A stretch of 64,000 nucleotides of DNA from Microbacterium sp. zg-Y625 (GTDB taxonomy: Bacteria > Actinomycetota > Actinomycetes > Actinomycetales > Microbacteriaceae): assembly GCF_030246925.1 (NCBI RefSeq), contig NZ_CP126740.1, positions 1,736,001 to 1,800,000 of the forward strand. The letters are read 5' to 3'. Within the stretch, counting starts at the first letter, position 1. Every line of letters begins with the position of its first letter. Below the pieces are notes generated by a model. That model was given only the letters and a program-made list of their open reading frames with translations. It did not search any database and was not told the origin of the DNA. The position numbers were made by a program, and so were the translations under genes. Below are positions 46,662 to 55,023 of this stretch, one piece after another.

Positions 46662-47441
46662 CGGTCCTGGGTGCGCGCGAGCCTCGGCGAGGCGCATGAG
46701 CAGCGCGGCCAGCTCCGGGATGCCGGCGACCGTCATGGTCGCGACGGTGTCGCCCTCCCCCACGCGCACGCCCAGGTCGCCCGGCTTCAGGCTGCCCAGT
46801 GCGTCCTCGTCCGTGACGTCGTCGCCCGCGAACAGCACCGCGGTGGCGCCGGTGCGCTCGCGCAGCGCCGCGACCGCGGAATCCTTGCCCTCGTGACGGG
46901 AGGCGTACTCCACGATGTCCCGCCCCGACCGGCGGCGCCAGGCCGGCGCCTGCTCGGCGACGATCTCGTCGACCAGGCGGTTGGCTTCGGCGGCGGCTGC
47001 CGCGTCGGCCCGACGCGTGTGCACGCCGAGACCGAAGGCCTTCGGCTCGATCCAGACGCCCTCGAGGTGCGCCGTCGCCTCCTCGGCCCGCTGCTGCAGG
47101 CGATCGCGCAGCGCGGCGGCGTCGGGGTCGTCGTCGGCGGGGCGCAGTCCCGAACCCGGCTCCCAGTACTCGGCCCCATGCGACCCCGCCAGCCAGAGCG
47201 GCGAGTCGTCGAGGTGCTCGGCGATGAGCCGCAGATCCCTCATACTGCGGCCGGAGACGAGGGCCACCACGGTGTCGGGCAGGGCCGAGAGGGCCGCGAC
47301 GGCATCCCGCGCCGCAGGCAGCATGCGCGAAGCCATCGGGTCGTCTTCCAGGGGCGACAGGGTGCCGTCGAAGTCCAGCGCCACGAGCAGGCGGGGCGTG
47401 GATGCCAGCGTCGTCAGGGCCTCGGCCGCGTCGACGCTCAC
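46659..47441 (-). CDS. otsB: Trehalose-6-phosphate phosphatase
   Basis: Removes phosphate from trehalose 6-phosphate, completing trehalose synthesis for osmotic and stress protection. The 260-residue HAD protein has motif I LVALDFDGTLSPLEDDP (nucleophile and acid aspartates), ALVSGRSMRDL (motif II region), a conserved GSHGAEYWEP, and VLFAGDDVTDEDALGSL as motif IV. GTG at 47441 overlaps the otsA stop (GTGA), so the synthase and phosphatase are made together. Its stop codon lies in the palindromic element. Confidence 0.94.
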   Translation of the reverse strand: MSVDAAEALTTLASTPRLLVALDFDGTLSPLEDDPMASRMLPAARDAVAALSALPDTVVALVSGRSMRDLRLIAEHLDDSPLWLAGSHGAEYWEPGSGLRPADDDPDAAALRDRLQQRAEEATAHLEGVWIEPKAFGLGVHTRRADAAAAAEANRLVDEIVAEQAPAWRRRSGRDIVEYASRHEGKDSAVAALRERTGATAVLFAGDDVTDEDALGSLKPGDLGVRVGEGDTVATMTVAGIPELAALLMRLAEARAHPGP

Positions 47442-48853
47442 GAGCGCGCCCGCCGCACCGCGTCGAGCGCTTCGAGGAACTCGCGCGACCAGTCGTTGAC
47501 GTCGTGCTCGCGCACCTTGCGTCGCAGGCTCCGCATGCGGCGGCCCTGCTCGGCGGCGGGCATCTCGACCGCGCGCACGATCGCGTCCTTCACGCCCTCG
47601 ATGTCGTGGGGGTTGATCCGCAGGGCGGTGCCCAGCTCATCGGCCGCACCGGCGAACTCGCTGAGCACGAGCACCCCGCGGTTGTCGATGCGCGAGGCGA
47701 CGTACTCCTTGGCGACGAGGTTCATGCCGTCGCGCAGCGCCGTGACGAGCATGACGTCGGCGGCGAGGTACAGCGCGACCATCTCCTCGCGGGGGAACGC
47801 CTGGTGCAGGTAGCGGATGGCGGTGTGGTCCATGGTGTCGTAATCGCCGTTGATGCGACCGACGGTCAGCTCGATCTCGTCGCGCAGCTGCACATAGGCG
47901 GCGACCCTCTCGCGGCTGGGGCTCGCGACCTGGACCAGCGTGACGTCCTCCACGGCGAGCCGGCCGTCCTCGAGCAGCTCGCCGAAGGCCTTCAGCCGAT
48001 GGCGGATGCCCTTGGTGTAGTCCAGCCGGTCGACTCCGAGCAGCACCTTCTTGGGGTTGCCCAGACTCTCGCGGATCTCGGCGGCACGCGCCTGGATGTC
48101 AGGGCGCTGGGCGAGCGCGATGTAGTCGTCTGCGTCGATCGAGATCGGGAACGCCTTCGCGAGCGCCAGGCGCTCCCGCCCGTCGTCGGTGGGCACCCGG
48201 ATGCCGCTGGCCTTGGTCTCGTATCGCAGCTGCCGCCGCACCGCGCGGGCGAAGTTCGAGGCGTCGGCGACCCGCTGGAACCCGATGACATCCGCCCCCA
48301 GAAGGCCCTCCAGCACCTGCCGCCGCCACGGCAGCTGGGAGTAGAGGCCGTACGCCGGGAACGGGATGTGGTGGAAGTACCCGATGACCAGGTCGGGCCG
48401 GAGCTCGCGCAGCATGCGGGGAACGAGCTGCAGCTGGTAGTCCTGCACCCACACGGTCGCACCGTCGGCAGCAACCGCCGCGGCGGCCTCGGCGAAACGG
48501 CGGTTCACCCGCACATAGGCCTGCCACCACTCGCGGCGATAGCGAGGAGCGGCGATCACATCGTGGTAGAGCGGCCAGATGGTGTCGTTGGCGAAGCCCT
48601 CGTAGTAGAGCTCGACGTCCTCCTCGCTCAGGGTGACGGGCACCAGGTGCATGCCCTCGAAGTCGAACGGCTCCACCTCCACGTCGGCCTGCCCGGGCCA
48701 GCCGACCCATGCGCCTTCGGTCGTGCGCATCACCGGTGCGAGGGCGGTGACCAGTCCCCCCGGCGACGTGCGCCACTGCTCGTCGCCCTCACCGCTTCCC
48801 GATCTGTCCACCGGAAGACGGTTGGCGACAACGACGAAATCGGCAGTGCTCAT
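47438..48853 (-). CDS. otsA: Trehalose-6-phosphate synthase
   Basis: Transfers glucose from a nucleotide sugar to glucose 6-phosphate. The 471-residue GT20 enzyme has VVVANRLPVD at the N-terminus, GGLVTAL, WVGWPG, VWVQDYQLQLVPRMLRELRPDLVIGYFHHIPFPAY, VLLGVDRLDYTKGIRHRLKAF and a C-terminal REGMNLVAKEYV-type segment (here LRDGMNLVAKEYVASR). GGAGGA lies seven bases before the ATG. It is the first gene of the otsA-otsB pair. Confidence 0.96.
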   Translation of the reverse strand: MSTADFVVVANRLPVDRSGSGEGDEQWRTSPGGLVTALAPVMRTTEGAWVGWPGQADVEVEPFDFEGMHLVPVTLSEEDVELYYEGFANDTIWPLYHDVIAAPRYRREWWQAYVRVNRRFAEAAAAVAADGATVWVQDYQLQLVPRMLRELRPDLVIGYFHHIPFPAYGLYSQLPWRRQVLEGLLGADVIGFQRVADASNFARAVRRQLRYETKASGIRVPTDDGRERLALAKAFPISIDADDYIALAQRPDIQARAAEIRESLGNPKKVLLGVDRLDYTKGIRHRLKAFGELLEDGRLAVEDVTLVQVASPSRERVAAYVQLRDEIELTVGRINGDYDTMDHTAIRYLHQAFPREEMVALYLAADVMLVTALRDGMNLVAKEYVASRIDNRGVLVLSEFAGAADELGTALRINPHDIEGVKDAIVRAVEMPAAEQGRRMRSLRRKVREHDVNDWSREFLEALDAVRRARS

Positions 48854-48969
48854 GAGATCCTCCGTGCGGCGGGCGGGATCTCCAGGCTACCTTTCGCCCC
48901 CGCGCGCCGACCGGGGTTGCGTGGGGGGCGCGATTCTGTCAATACCGAATCTCCGGCGCCTGCGCGCGG

Positions 48970-48975
48970 TAGCGT
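48970..48975 (+). promoter_or_regulatory. -10 hexamer for the small gene at 48982
   Basis: TAGCGT followed by six bases and ATG; leaderless pattern. Confidence 0.5.
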
Positions 48976-48981
48976 GGCGGG

Positions 48982-49242
48982 ATGCGTGGCTATCTCTTCG
49001 GCTCCGGTCTCCTCACCAGCATCACCAGCGGCATCACGCTGCTGCGCGGACTGCGCAATGACGAGCCCTTCACCTGGCGCACGGCGCTCGCCTGGCTCAG
49101 CTGGGGCATCTCGCTCGCGCTCGCCATCGGAACCGTCGTCGACACGCGCCGCGCCAAGCGCGGTCACCTCGTGCCGGGCGACTCCCCGGTGAAGGGCAAG
49201 GAGCAGAAGCTCATGAAGAAGCGTCTGCAGAAGACCCGCTGA
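48982..49242 (+). CDS. Small membrane protein of unknown function
   Basis: An 86-residue protein with one or two hydrophobic helices (about residues 5-22 and 34-52, the latter ALAWLSWGISLALAIGTVV) and a very basic C-terminus (KGKEQKLMKKRLQKTR). No family recognised. Probably leaderless. It stands alone between otsA and the convergent thiolase gene. Confidence 0.6.
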   Translation: MRGYLFGSGLLTSITSGITLLRGLRNDEPFTWRTALAWLSWGISLALAIGTVVDTRRAKRGHLVPGDSPVKGKEQKLMKKRLQKTR

Positions 49243-49277
49243 CCTCGAGCACAGACGCCGACGCGTCCGCGCAGCTC

Positions 49278-50462
49278 TCAGCGCGTCAGGATCAGGGCGT
49301 CGCCCTGGCCGCCGCCGCCGCAGAGCGCGACCCCGGCCGTGCCGGTCCCCCGGCGCACCAGTTCGTGCACGGCATGCACGACGAGCCGGTTGCCGCTCGC
49401 GCCGATCGGGTGGCCGATGGCGATGCCCCCGCCGTGGATGTTGACGACGTCCTCGTCGAGGCCGAGTTCGGCCTGAGACTGCGCGACGACGGCACCGAAG
49501 GCCTCGTTGATCTCGACGAAATCGAGATCCCCGGCCTCGATGCCCTGCTTGCGCAGTGCCTGCTCCATCGCCCGCGCGGGCTGCGCGTGCAGGGAGTTGT
49601 CGGGTCCGGCCACCTGGCCCGCCGCACCGACCACCGCCAGCACCTCCCAGCCCTGGTCATCGGCGTGGCTGCGGGTGGTGAGCACGACGGCCGAGGCCCC
49701 GTCGGAGATCTGTGAGGCGTTGCCGGCAGTGATCGTGCCCTCGGCGGCGAACGCAGGACGCAGCTTCGCGAGCGTCTCGACGGTGGTCTCGGGGCGCACG
49801 CCCTCGTCGCGGGTGACGACTAGCGGGTCGCCCCGGCGCTGCGGCACCTCGACGGGCACGATCTCGTCGTCGAAGACGCCGGCATCCTGTGCCGCGGCGG
49901 CGCGCTGGTGCGACAGCGCCGCCACGTGATCCTGCATGTCGCGGGTCATGCCGAGTCCGCCGTTGTGGCGCTCGGTCGATGCGCCCATGCTCTCGCGGTC
50001 GTACGCGTCGGTGAGACCGTCGTGGGCCATGTGGTCGAGCACCTCGACGCTGCCGTAGGACCAGCCGTCGCGGGATCCCGTGAGCAGGTGCGGGGCGCGT
50101 GTCATCGACTCCATGCCGGCAGCCACGACGACGCGCGCGTCGCCGGTCTGGATCATGCGCTTGGCGTCGATGACCGCCGACAGACCGGAGAGGCAGACCT
50201 TGTTCACGGATGAGGCGGGCACGTCCCAGCCGATGCCCGCCGCGACGGCCGCCTGGCGGGCGGGGTTCTGTCCGGAGCCGGCCGGAAGCACCTGCCCGAC
50301 GATGACGGCGTCGACGGCGTCGGCCGGGATGCCACCGCGCTCGAGTGCCCCGCGGATGGCGGACGCCCCCAGCTCGGGGGCGGTGAACGAGGCCAGCTGG
50401 CCCTTGAGGCGGCCCTGCGGCGTCCGTGCGGCGGCGACGATGACGACGTCTTCGTGGTTCAT
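49278..50462 (-). CDS. Acetyl-CoA C-acetyltransferase (thiolase)
   Basis: A 394-residue thiolase that condenses two acetyl-CoA or cleaves acetoacetyl-CoA. The nucleophilic cysteine is in [17 protein letters not shown] (about residue 90), the second-half signature is [21 protein letters not shown] with the catalytic histidine, and the C-terminal base is in [17 protein letters not shown] overlaps the scoB stop (ATGA). Together with the CoA transferase pair it should run ketone-body or acetoacetate breakdown: acetoacetate to acetoacetyl-CoA to acetyl-CoA. Confidence 0.92.
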   Translation of the reverse strand: MNHEDVVIVAAARTPQGRLKGQLASFTAPELGASAIRGALERGGIPADAVDAVIVGQVLPAGSGQNPARQAAVAAGIGWDVPASSVNKVCLSGLSAVIDAKRMIQTGDARVVVAAGMESMTRAPHLLTGSRDGWSYGSVEVLDHMAHDGLTDAYDRESMGASTERHNGGLGMTRDMQDHVAALSHQRAAAAQDAGVFDDEIVPVEVPQRRGDPLVVTRDEGVRPETTVETLAKLRPAFAAEGTITAGNASQISDGASAVVLTTRSHADDQGWEVLAVVGAAGQVAGPDNSLHAQPARAMEQALRKQGIEAGDLDFVEINEAFGAVVAQSQAELGLDEDVVNIHGGGIAIGHPIGASGNRLVVHAVHELVRRGTGTAGVALCGGGGQGDALILTR

Positions 50463-51112
50463 GCTTCCACCCTAAGAGTGTCGGAGACCGCCAGCGGCGG
50501 CTCGGTGGCGGCCTGCACCTCCGCGACGGTGACGCCGGGGGCCGTCTCGACGAGCAGCAGCCCGTCGGGGGTCACGTCGATGACGGCGAGGTCGGTGATG
50601 ATGCGGTCGACGACCCCGCGGCCCGTGAGCGGCAGCGAGCAAGCGTCGACGATCTTGGGCGAGCCGTCGCGGGCGACGTGCTCCATCAGCACGATGACGC
50701 GCGCCGCGCCGTGCACGAGGTCCATTGCGCCACCCGGGCCCTTGACCATCTTCCCGGGGATCATCCAGTTGGCGAGATCCCCCGTCGCCGACACCTGCAT
50801 GGCGCCGAGGATCGCGGCGTCGATCTTGCCGCCGCGGATCATGCCGAAGCTCGTCGCGGAGTCGAAGTACGCCGCTCCCGGCAGCACCGTGACGGTCTCC
50901 TTGCCCGCGTTGATGAGGTCGGGATCGACCGTGTCTTCTGTCGGATACGGACCGACGCCGAGGATGCCGTTCTCGGACTGCAGCACGACCGTCACTCCGT
51001 CGGGCACGTGGTTCGGGACCAGGGTGGGAAGACCGATGCCGAGGTTGACGTACGAGCCGTCGGTCAGCTCGCGGGCCGCGCGGGCCGCCATCTCATCGCG
51101 GGTCAAAGCCAT
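50459..51112 (-). CDS. scoB: 3-oxoacid CoA-transferase subunit B
   Basis: Catalytic subunit transferring CoA from succinyl-CoA to a 3-oxoacid such as acetoacetate. The 217 residues include [19 protein letters not shown], the catalytic glutamate in [12 protein letters not shown], and [42 protein letters not shown], as in ScoB. It starts four bases after scoA and overlaps the thiolase start. Substrate choice (acetoacetate or oxoadipate) is uncertain. Confidence 0.92.
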   Translation of the reverse strand: MALTRDEMAARAARELTDGSYVNLGIGLPTLVPNHVPDGVTVVLQSENGILGVGPYPTEDTVDPDLINAGKETVTVLPGAAYFDSATSFGMIRGGKIDAAILGAMQVSATGDLANWMIPGKMVKGPGGAMDLVHGAARVIVLMEHVARDGSPKIVDACSLPLTGRGVVDRIITDLAVIDVTPDGLLLVETAPGVTVAEVQAATEPPLAVSDTLRVEA

Positions 51113-51116
51113 GGGG

Positions 51117-51890
51117 TCACTTCCCTTCCGGGCGCACGGTGCGCCGCTCGATGCGCTTGGGGATGTCGGTGCCGACCTCGACGAGGCGATGCACGTAGAC
51201 ACCGGGGAGGTGCACGTCGTCGGGGTCGATCTCGCCCGGCTGCAGGAGCTCCTCGACCTGGGCGATGCACACCCTGCCCGCCATCGCGGCGAGCGGGTTG
51301 AAATTGCGGGCCGCCTTGTTGAAGACGAGATTGCCGTACGTGTCGCCGCGCAGAGCGTGGACGAGGGCGAAATCGGTGACGATCGCCTCTTCCAGCACGT
51401 AGGGCAGCGGCCGGCCCGTCGTGTCGAACGTGCGCACGTCCTTCGCCGGCGAAGGCACCGCGATGCCGCCGTGGCCGTCGTAGCGGCGAGGCAGTCCACC
51501 CTCGGCCACCTGGGTGCCGACGCCGGTCTGCGTGTAGAAGGCCGCGATGCCAGCGCCGCCGGCCCGCAGCTTCTCGGCGAGGGTGCCCTGCGGGGTCAGC
51601 TCGAGCTCCAGCTCGCCGCTGAGGAACTGCCGCTCGAACTCCTTGTTCTCGCCCACGTACGAGGAGGTCATCTTGCGGATGCGCCCGGCTCCCAAGAGGA
51701 CGCCCAGCCCCCAGTCGTCGACCCCGCAGTTGTTGGATACGACCGAGAGGCCGGTGGTGCCCTGCGCGAGCAGTGCGTCGATGAGGGCGATCGGGTTGCC
51801 CGAGAGGCCGAAGCCCCCGACGGCGAGCGAGGCCCCGTCGGGGATGTCGGCGACGGCATCGGCCGCCGAGGGGAAGGTCTTGTCGATCAC
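51117..51890 (-). CDS. scoA: 3-oxoacid CoA-transferase subunit A
   Basis: Partner subunit of the CoA transferase, about 257 residues. Landmarks are [75 protein letters not shown] and [28 protein letters not shown] (here VTDFALVHA). GTG at 51890 ([13 protein letters not shown]) is chosen over a GTG six bases upstream because AAGGAG ends five bases before the former and would overlap the latter. First gene of scoA-scoB-thiolase, divergent from an IclR-type regulator. Confidence 0.92.
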   Translation of the reverse strand: MIDKTFPSAADAVADIPDGASLAVGGFGLSGNPIALIDALLAQGTTGLSVVSNNCGVDDWGLGVLLGAGRIRKMTSSYVGENKEFERQFLSGELELELTPQGTLAEKLRAGGAGIAAFYTQTGVGTQVAEGGLPRRYDGHGGIAVPSPAKDVRTFDTTGRPLPYVLEEAIVTDFALVHALRGDTYGNLVFNKAARNFNPLAAMAGRVCIAQVEELLQPGEIDPDDVHLPGVYVHRLVEVGTDIPKRIERRTVRPEGK

Positions 51891-51983
51891 GGGCACTCCT
51901 TCGTGAGCCGGGTGTGCCGCCAGACTGCGCGCCGGCGCAGGGCCGACGCAACGGCGTTCTTGTGATGTGGGCCGCAGGGCGCC

Positions 51984-51989
51984 TATGTT
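51984..51989 (+). promoter_or_regulatory. -10 hexamer of the IclR-type gene
   Basis: TATGTT seven bases before GTG at 51997. It lies within the palindrome at 51986-52003. Confidence 0.4.
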
Positions 51990-52003
51990 CCACTATGTGG
52001 ACA
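51986..52003. promoter_or_regulatory. Palindromic operator candidate for the IclR regulator
   Basis: TGTTCCAC-TAT-GTGGACA is a near-perfect inverted repeat (one extra base in the left arm) covering the predicted start of the regulator gene. IclR-family proteins bind such short palindromes, so autoregulation is likely; it lies ~95 bases from scoA. Confidence 0.45.
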
Positions 52004-52788
52004 CCCCTCTTCGCTCCGGCGTCCCCGGAGCCCAGACCGTGGCGCGCGCCGCCCGCCTGCTGCGGCTCGTGACGGCCGCAGGCGGTGACGGAGCCCCGCT
52101 GCAGCGCCTCGCCCACGATGCGGAACTCTCGCGGTCGACCACCCATCGCCTGCTGTCGGCCCTGCGCGCCGAGGGCCTTGTGGATCGGGACGAAGCCTCG
52201 TCGCGCTGGATGCCGGGTCCCGAGCTCTTCCTCATGGGTTCGGTGGCCGCCGCGCGCTACGACATCACCGACGTCGCGCGCGACATCGTCCGGTCGCTGG
52301 CGGTCAAGACCGAGGAGAGCGCGTTCCTCTCAGCGCGACGCGGCGACGAGACGGTGTGCCTCGTCCGCGAGGACGGCGCCTTCCCCATCCGCTCGTTCGT
52401 GCTGAGCGAAGGGGTGCGGTTTCCGCTCGGCGTGGCATCCGCGGGGCTGGCGATCCTCGCCTTCCTGCCCGACGACGACGTGGACGCGTACCTGGCGCGG
52501 CATCCGGAGCTCGTCGACCGCTTCGGCACGCGCCACGCGCCCGCGGCGCTGCGCACGCGTCTGGCCGACACCCGCGACCGCGGATACGCGGTCAACCCCG
52601 GACTCATCGTCGAGGGGTCGTGGGGGCTGGGCGCGGCCGTGTTCGACCGGGCGGGGCGGCCGGAGTGGGCGCTCAGCCTCACCGGGGTCGAATTCCGCTT
52701 CTCCCCGGACCGGCTGCCCGCGCTGGGCCGGACGCTGCTGGCCCACGCGCACCAGCTGTCGTCTCGCATCGCCGCGGCGCGGGCCTAA
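51997..52788 (+). CDS. IclR-family transcriptional regulator
   Basis: A 263-residue regulator. The winged-helix domain is GAQTVARAARLLRLVTAAGGDGAPLQRLAHDAELSRSTTHRLLSALRAEGLVDRDE; the GAF-like effector domain follows, with TEESAFLSARRGDETVCL, a family-typical VASAGLAILAFLP and late RDRGYAVNPGLIVEGSWGLGAAVFD. Start choice is uncertain: GTG 51997 is favoured by TATGTT seven bases upstream, but in-frame ATG 51985 would add four residues. Divergent from scoA-scoB-thiolase, so it probably controls that operon in response to a keto acid or aromatic-derived compound. Confidence 0.86.
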   Translation: MDTPLRSGVPGAQTVARAARLLRLVTAAGGDGAPLQRLAHDAELSRSTTHRLLSALRAEGLVDRDEASSRWMPGPELFLMGSVAAARYDITDVARDIVRSLAVKTEESAFLSARRGDETVCLVREDGAFPIRSFVLSEGVRFPLGVASAGLAILAFLPDDDVDAYLARHPELVDRFGTRHAPAALRTRLADTRDRGYAVNPGLIVEGSWGLGAAVFDRAGRPEWALSLTGVEFRFSPDRLPALGRTLLAHAHQLSSRIAAARA

Positions 52789-52820
52789 GCCCACGGGCGA
52801 TGCGCTCGCCGTCGCGGACG

Positions 52821-52881
52821 CAGGAGATCTCCCGAAGGCAGGACGGATGCCGCCGGCGTCCTGCGCTGATGAGATCTCCTG
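52821..52881. repeat. Nested palindrome downstream of the IclR gene
   Basis: Outer arms CAGGAGATCTC (52821-52831) and GAGATCTCCTG (52871-52881), inner arms GCAGGACG (52838-52845) and CGTCCTGC (52857-52864). It lies in a 242-base interval between two same-direction genes. Same two-level design as the elements at 10704, 29539 and 46595, different sequence. Confidence 0.7.
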
Positions 52882-53030
52882 TCGTCGCGCACGCCACCGC
52901 AGGGCCGCCGCCGCACCCGGCTCACGGCGACCCTCCTCGGGCCTTGCGTGTGTTCCGACAACAGGGTGTCTGCTGTCTTGGGCACACCCCGTCAACCGAC
53001 GCACGCCCCCCACGTGAAAGGACCTCCGTC

Positions 53031-53339
53031 ATGAGAACCACCCGAATCGTCATCGTCATCGTCATCGCGCTCGGCTGGGTGATCGCCGCTGGCGGCCTGA
53101 TCACCAGCTTCGTCGACCTGGCCGCGCTCCCCGCCTTCGCGCGCAGCGCGCTGGGGCTGTGGCCGGATGCCGGCACGTCGGCGGCCCTGGTGGTTCGGTT
53201 CGGGTCGATCGGCGTCGTGGTCGCCGGGATCGTATCCCTCCGAGTCCTCGGCAAGATGCGTGAGCGTCAGGTGCAGGCGCAGGCGGATGCCGCCGGCCGC
53301 GGCATCCTCACCGGCACAAACCGAGACGCGGATGGATGA
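53031..53339 (+). CDS. Small two-helix membrane protein of unknown function
   Basis: A 102-residue protein with helices at about residues 5-30 (IVIVIVIALGWVIAAGGLITSFV) and 53-72 (LVVRFGSIGVVVAGIVSL) and a hydrophilic C-terminus rich in Gln, Ala and Arg. GAAAGGACC precedes the ATG at 53031. No family recognised. Confidence 0.6.
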   Translation: MRTTRIVIVIVIALGWVIAAGGLITSFVDLAALPAFARSALGLWPDAGTSAALVVRFGSIGVVVAGIVSLRVLGKMRERQVQAQADAAGRGILTGTNRDADG

Positions 53340-53372
53340 TCACCATCGGCGACGTCGCGCAGAAAAGGAGAA

Positions 53373-53402
53373 GCCCCGCACACTGGCGAGAGTGTGCGGG
53401 GC
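53373..53402. terminator. Terminator after tRNA-Lys
   Basis: GCCCCGCACACT pairs with AGTGTGCGGGGC around a six-base loop, immediately downstream of tRNA-Lys on the minus strand; also ends the plus-strand gene stopping at 53339. Confidence 0.85.
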
Positions 53403-53408
53403 CTTCCG

Positions 53409-53481
53409 TGCACCCCCTGGGACTCGAACCCAGAACCCACTGATTAAGAGTCAGTTGCTCTGCCGATTGAGCTAGAGGTGC
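53409..53481 (-). tRNA. tRNA-Lys (anticodon CTT)
   Basis: A 73-base tRNA reading AAG. Acceptor stem GCACCTC/GGGGTGC, anticodon loop CTCTTAA on an ACTGA/TCAGT stem, T-loop GGTTCGAGTCC. CCA is not encoded. A terminator follows. Confidence 0.95.
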
Positions 53482-53562
53482 AGGCGATTCGAACTTTCCG
53501 AACCGAGGAGCAACGTTACCATCCCGAGGCCGAGGTCGCCAATCGAGGGCGGCCGTGCCCGG

Positions 53563-53568
53563 TATCGT
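53563..53568 (+). promoter_or_regulatory. -10 hexamer of the phosphatase gene at 53576
   Basis: TATCGT followed by seven bases and GTG; leaderless pattern. Confidence 0.5.
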
Positions 53569-53575
53569 TGTGGTC

Positions 53576-54406
53576 GTGCCCGCCGCTCCCCCACCCTCAC
53601 CCTGGTCGGCGCCGTTCACGGGCGAGCTCTCCGCAGACCTCGCGTTCGCGCTCCGGCTCGCCGACGCCGCGGATGCCGTGTCGATGGTCCGCTTCGACGC
53701 CCCCGACCTCGACGTGCAGACGAAGGCGGACGCGTCGCACGTCACCGAGGCCGACCTCGCGACCGAGCGGGCGATCCGCGCGCTTCTCGAGGCCGAGCGG
53801 CCCGACGACGGGATCTTCGGTGAGGAGTACGGATCGAGCGGGGATGCCGTGCGTCAGTGGGTCATCGATCCCATCGACGGCACCGCCAACTACCTCAAGG
53901 GCATTCCCATGTGGACGACGCTCATCGCCCTCGTGATCGATGGCGTGCCGCGCGTCGGGGTGGCCAGCCAGCCGGCTCTGGGCCGCCGGTGGTGGGGGGC
54001 GACGAACCTGGGCGCCTGGACCGATGTGCCCGGCGGTGACGCACGTCGCCTGCGCGTGTCGGAGGTCGATTCGCTTGCCGAGGCGAGCGTCAGCTTTCAG
54101 AGCCTCTCGCAGTGGGACGACGCGGGTCACCTCGACGCGGCCGTGCGGCTGACGCGTTCGGTGTGGCGCGACCGCGGATACGGCGACGCGTGGCCCTACA
54201 TGCTGCTGGCCGAGGGCCGGCTCGAGTTCGTGGCCGAGTTCGACGTCAAGGAGTACGACATCGCCGCCCTTGTGCCGATCGTCTCCGAGGCGGGCGGCCG
54301 GTTCACCTCGTTCGTCGGCAACGACTCCCTCGCCGAACGCTCGTCGCTGGCGACCAACGGCGTTCTCCACGACGACTTCCTGCGCCTGCTCCACCTCTCC
54401 TCCTGA
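53576..54406 (+). CDS. hisN: Histidinol-phosphatase-like inositol monophosphatase family protein
   Basis: A 276-residue Mg-dependent phosphatase. The family residues are present: KADASHVTEADLATERAIR, the metal glutamates in FGEEYG, WVIDPIDGTANYLKGIPMW (DPxDGTxN) and GYGDAWPYMLLAEGRLEF, where the late GDAW motif holds another ligand. In actinobacteria this branch is histidinol-phosphate phosphatase (HisN), but inositol-phosphatase activity is also common, so the symbol is tentative. GTG at 53576 is taken because TATCGT lies seven bases upstream. Not in a his cluster here. Confidence 0.82.
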   Translation: MPAAPPPSPWSAPFTGELSADLAFALRLADAADAVSMVRFDAPDLDVQTKADASHVTEADLATERAIRALLEAERPDDGIFGEEYGSSGDAVRQWVIDPIDGTANYLKGIPMWTTLIALVIDGVPRVGVASQPALGRRWWGATNLGAWTDVPGGDARRLRVSEVDSLAEASVSFQSLSQWDDAGHLDAAVRLTRSVWRDRGYGDAWPYMLLAEGRLEFVAEFDVKEYDIAALVPIVSEAGGRFTSFVGNDSLAERSSLATNGVLHDDFLRLLHLSS

Positions 54407-54432
54407 CCCCGACCCCCCGACGGAACCGATCG

Positions 54433-55023
54433 ATGCCCTCCCCCTCCCCCCGCGGCCGCACCGCTGCGACCCTTGTCCTGCTGACCGCCGTGCTGGCCCT
54501 CACCGCCTGCGCCCGGCCCGAGGTCCCGACGCAGACCGGCACGCCGGCGCCGACCGTCGGTGCGGGAGACACGGCGACGCCGTCGCCGCAGCCCGAGCCG
54601 TCGACCACCCCGGTCGCCACGGCGGACCCCACCTGCACGTCGATCATCTCGGAGAGCACGGTCGCGAGCTTCGAGGATGCGGGGCTGACCTCACGCGAAG
54701 AGCCCTTCCGCATCGGCGAGACCGAGCTGCCCGCCGGCATCCAGTGCGTCTGGGCCGATTTCAGCGCGCCGGGCGCTCCCCCGCAGATCTTCGGGTGGGC
54801 ACCCCTGGAGGGCGCCGCCGCAGAGCGAGCCCAGGACGACCTGCTCTCCGCCGGATGGCTGCGTGAGAGCGGCGAGGACGGCCTCTACATCACCGAGGAC
54901 CCCGACCTCGCTCTCACGGTCGGGGCGGACGGCTACGGCATGACCTATCTCTTCGGCGAGGGCTGGGTGACCCTCTCGGACACCAAGCAGAGTCTGCTGC
55001 TCATCGAGCGCCCGCAGGGCTGA
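54433..55023 (+). CDS. Lipoprotein of unknown function
   Basis: A 196-residue exported protein. The N-terminus has a basic start, a hydrophobic stretch and a lipobox (LTAC) with cysteine at about residue 26, followed by a Thr/Pro/Ala-rich spacer. The C-terminal globular domain (~130 residues) has two further cysteines (PTCTSIISES and GIQCVWADF), likely a disulfide. I do not recognise the domain. It starts 27 bases after the phosphatase gene and ends overlapping the convergent histidine kinase by 23 bases. Confidence 0.7.
   Translation: MPSPSPRGRTAATLVLLTAVLALTACARPEVPTQTGTPAPTVGAGDTATPSPQPEPSTTPVATADPTCTSIISESTVASFEDAGLTSREEPFRIGETELPAGIQCVWADFSAPGAPPQIFGWAPLEGAAAERAQDDLLSAGWLRESGEDGLYITEDPDLALTVGADGYGMTYLFGEGWVTLSDTKQSLLLIERPQG

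Noticed and set aside
51967..51984. GTG at 51967 as the start of the IclR gene
   Set aside because: It would add unconserved residues and has no ribosome site; the palindrome and -10-like hexamer favour a later start.
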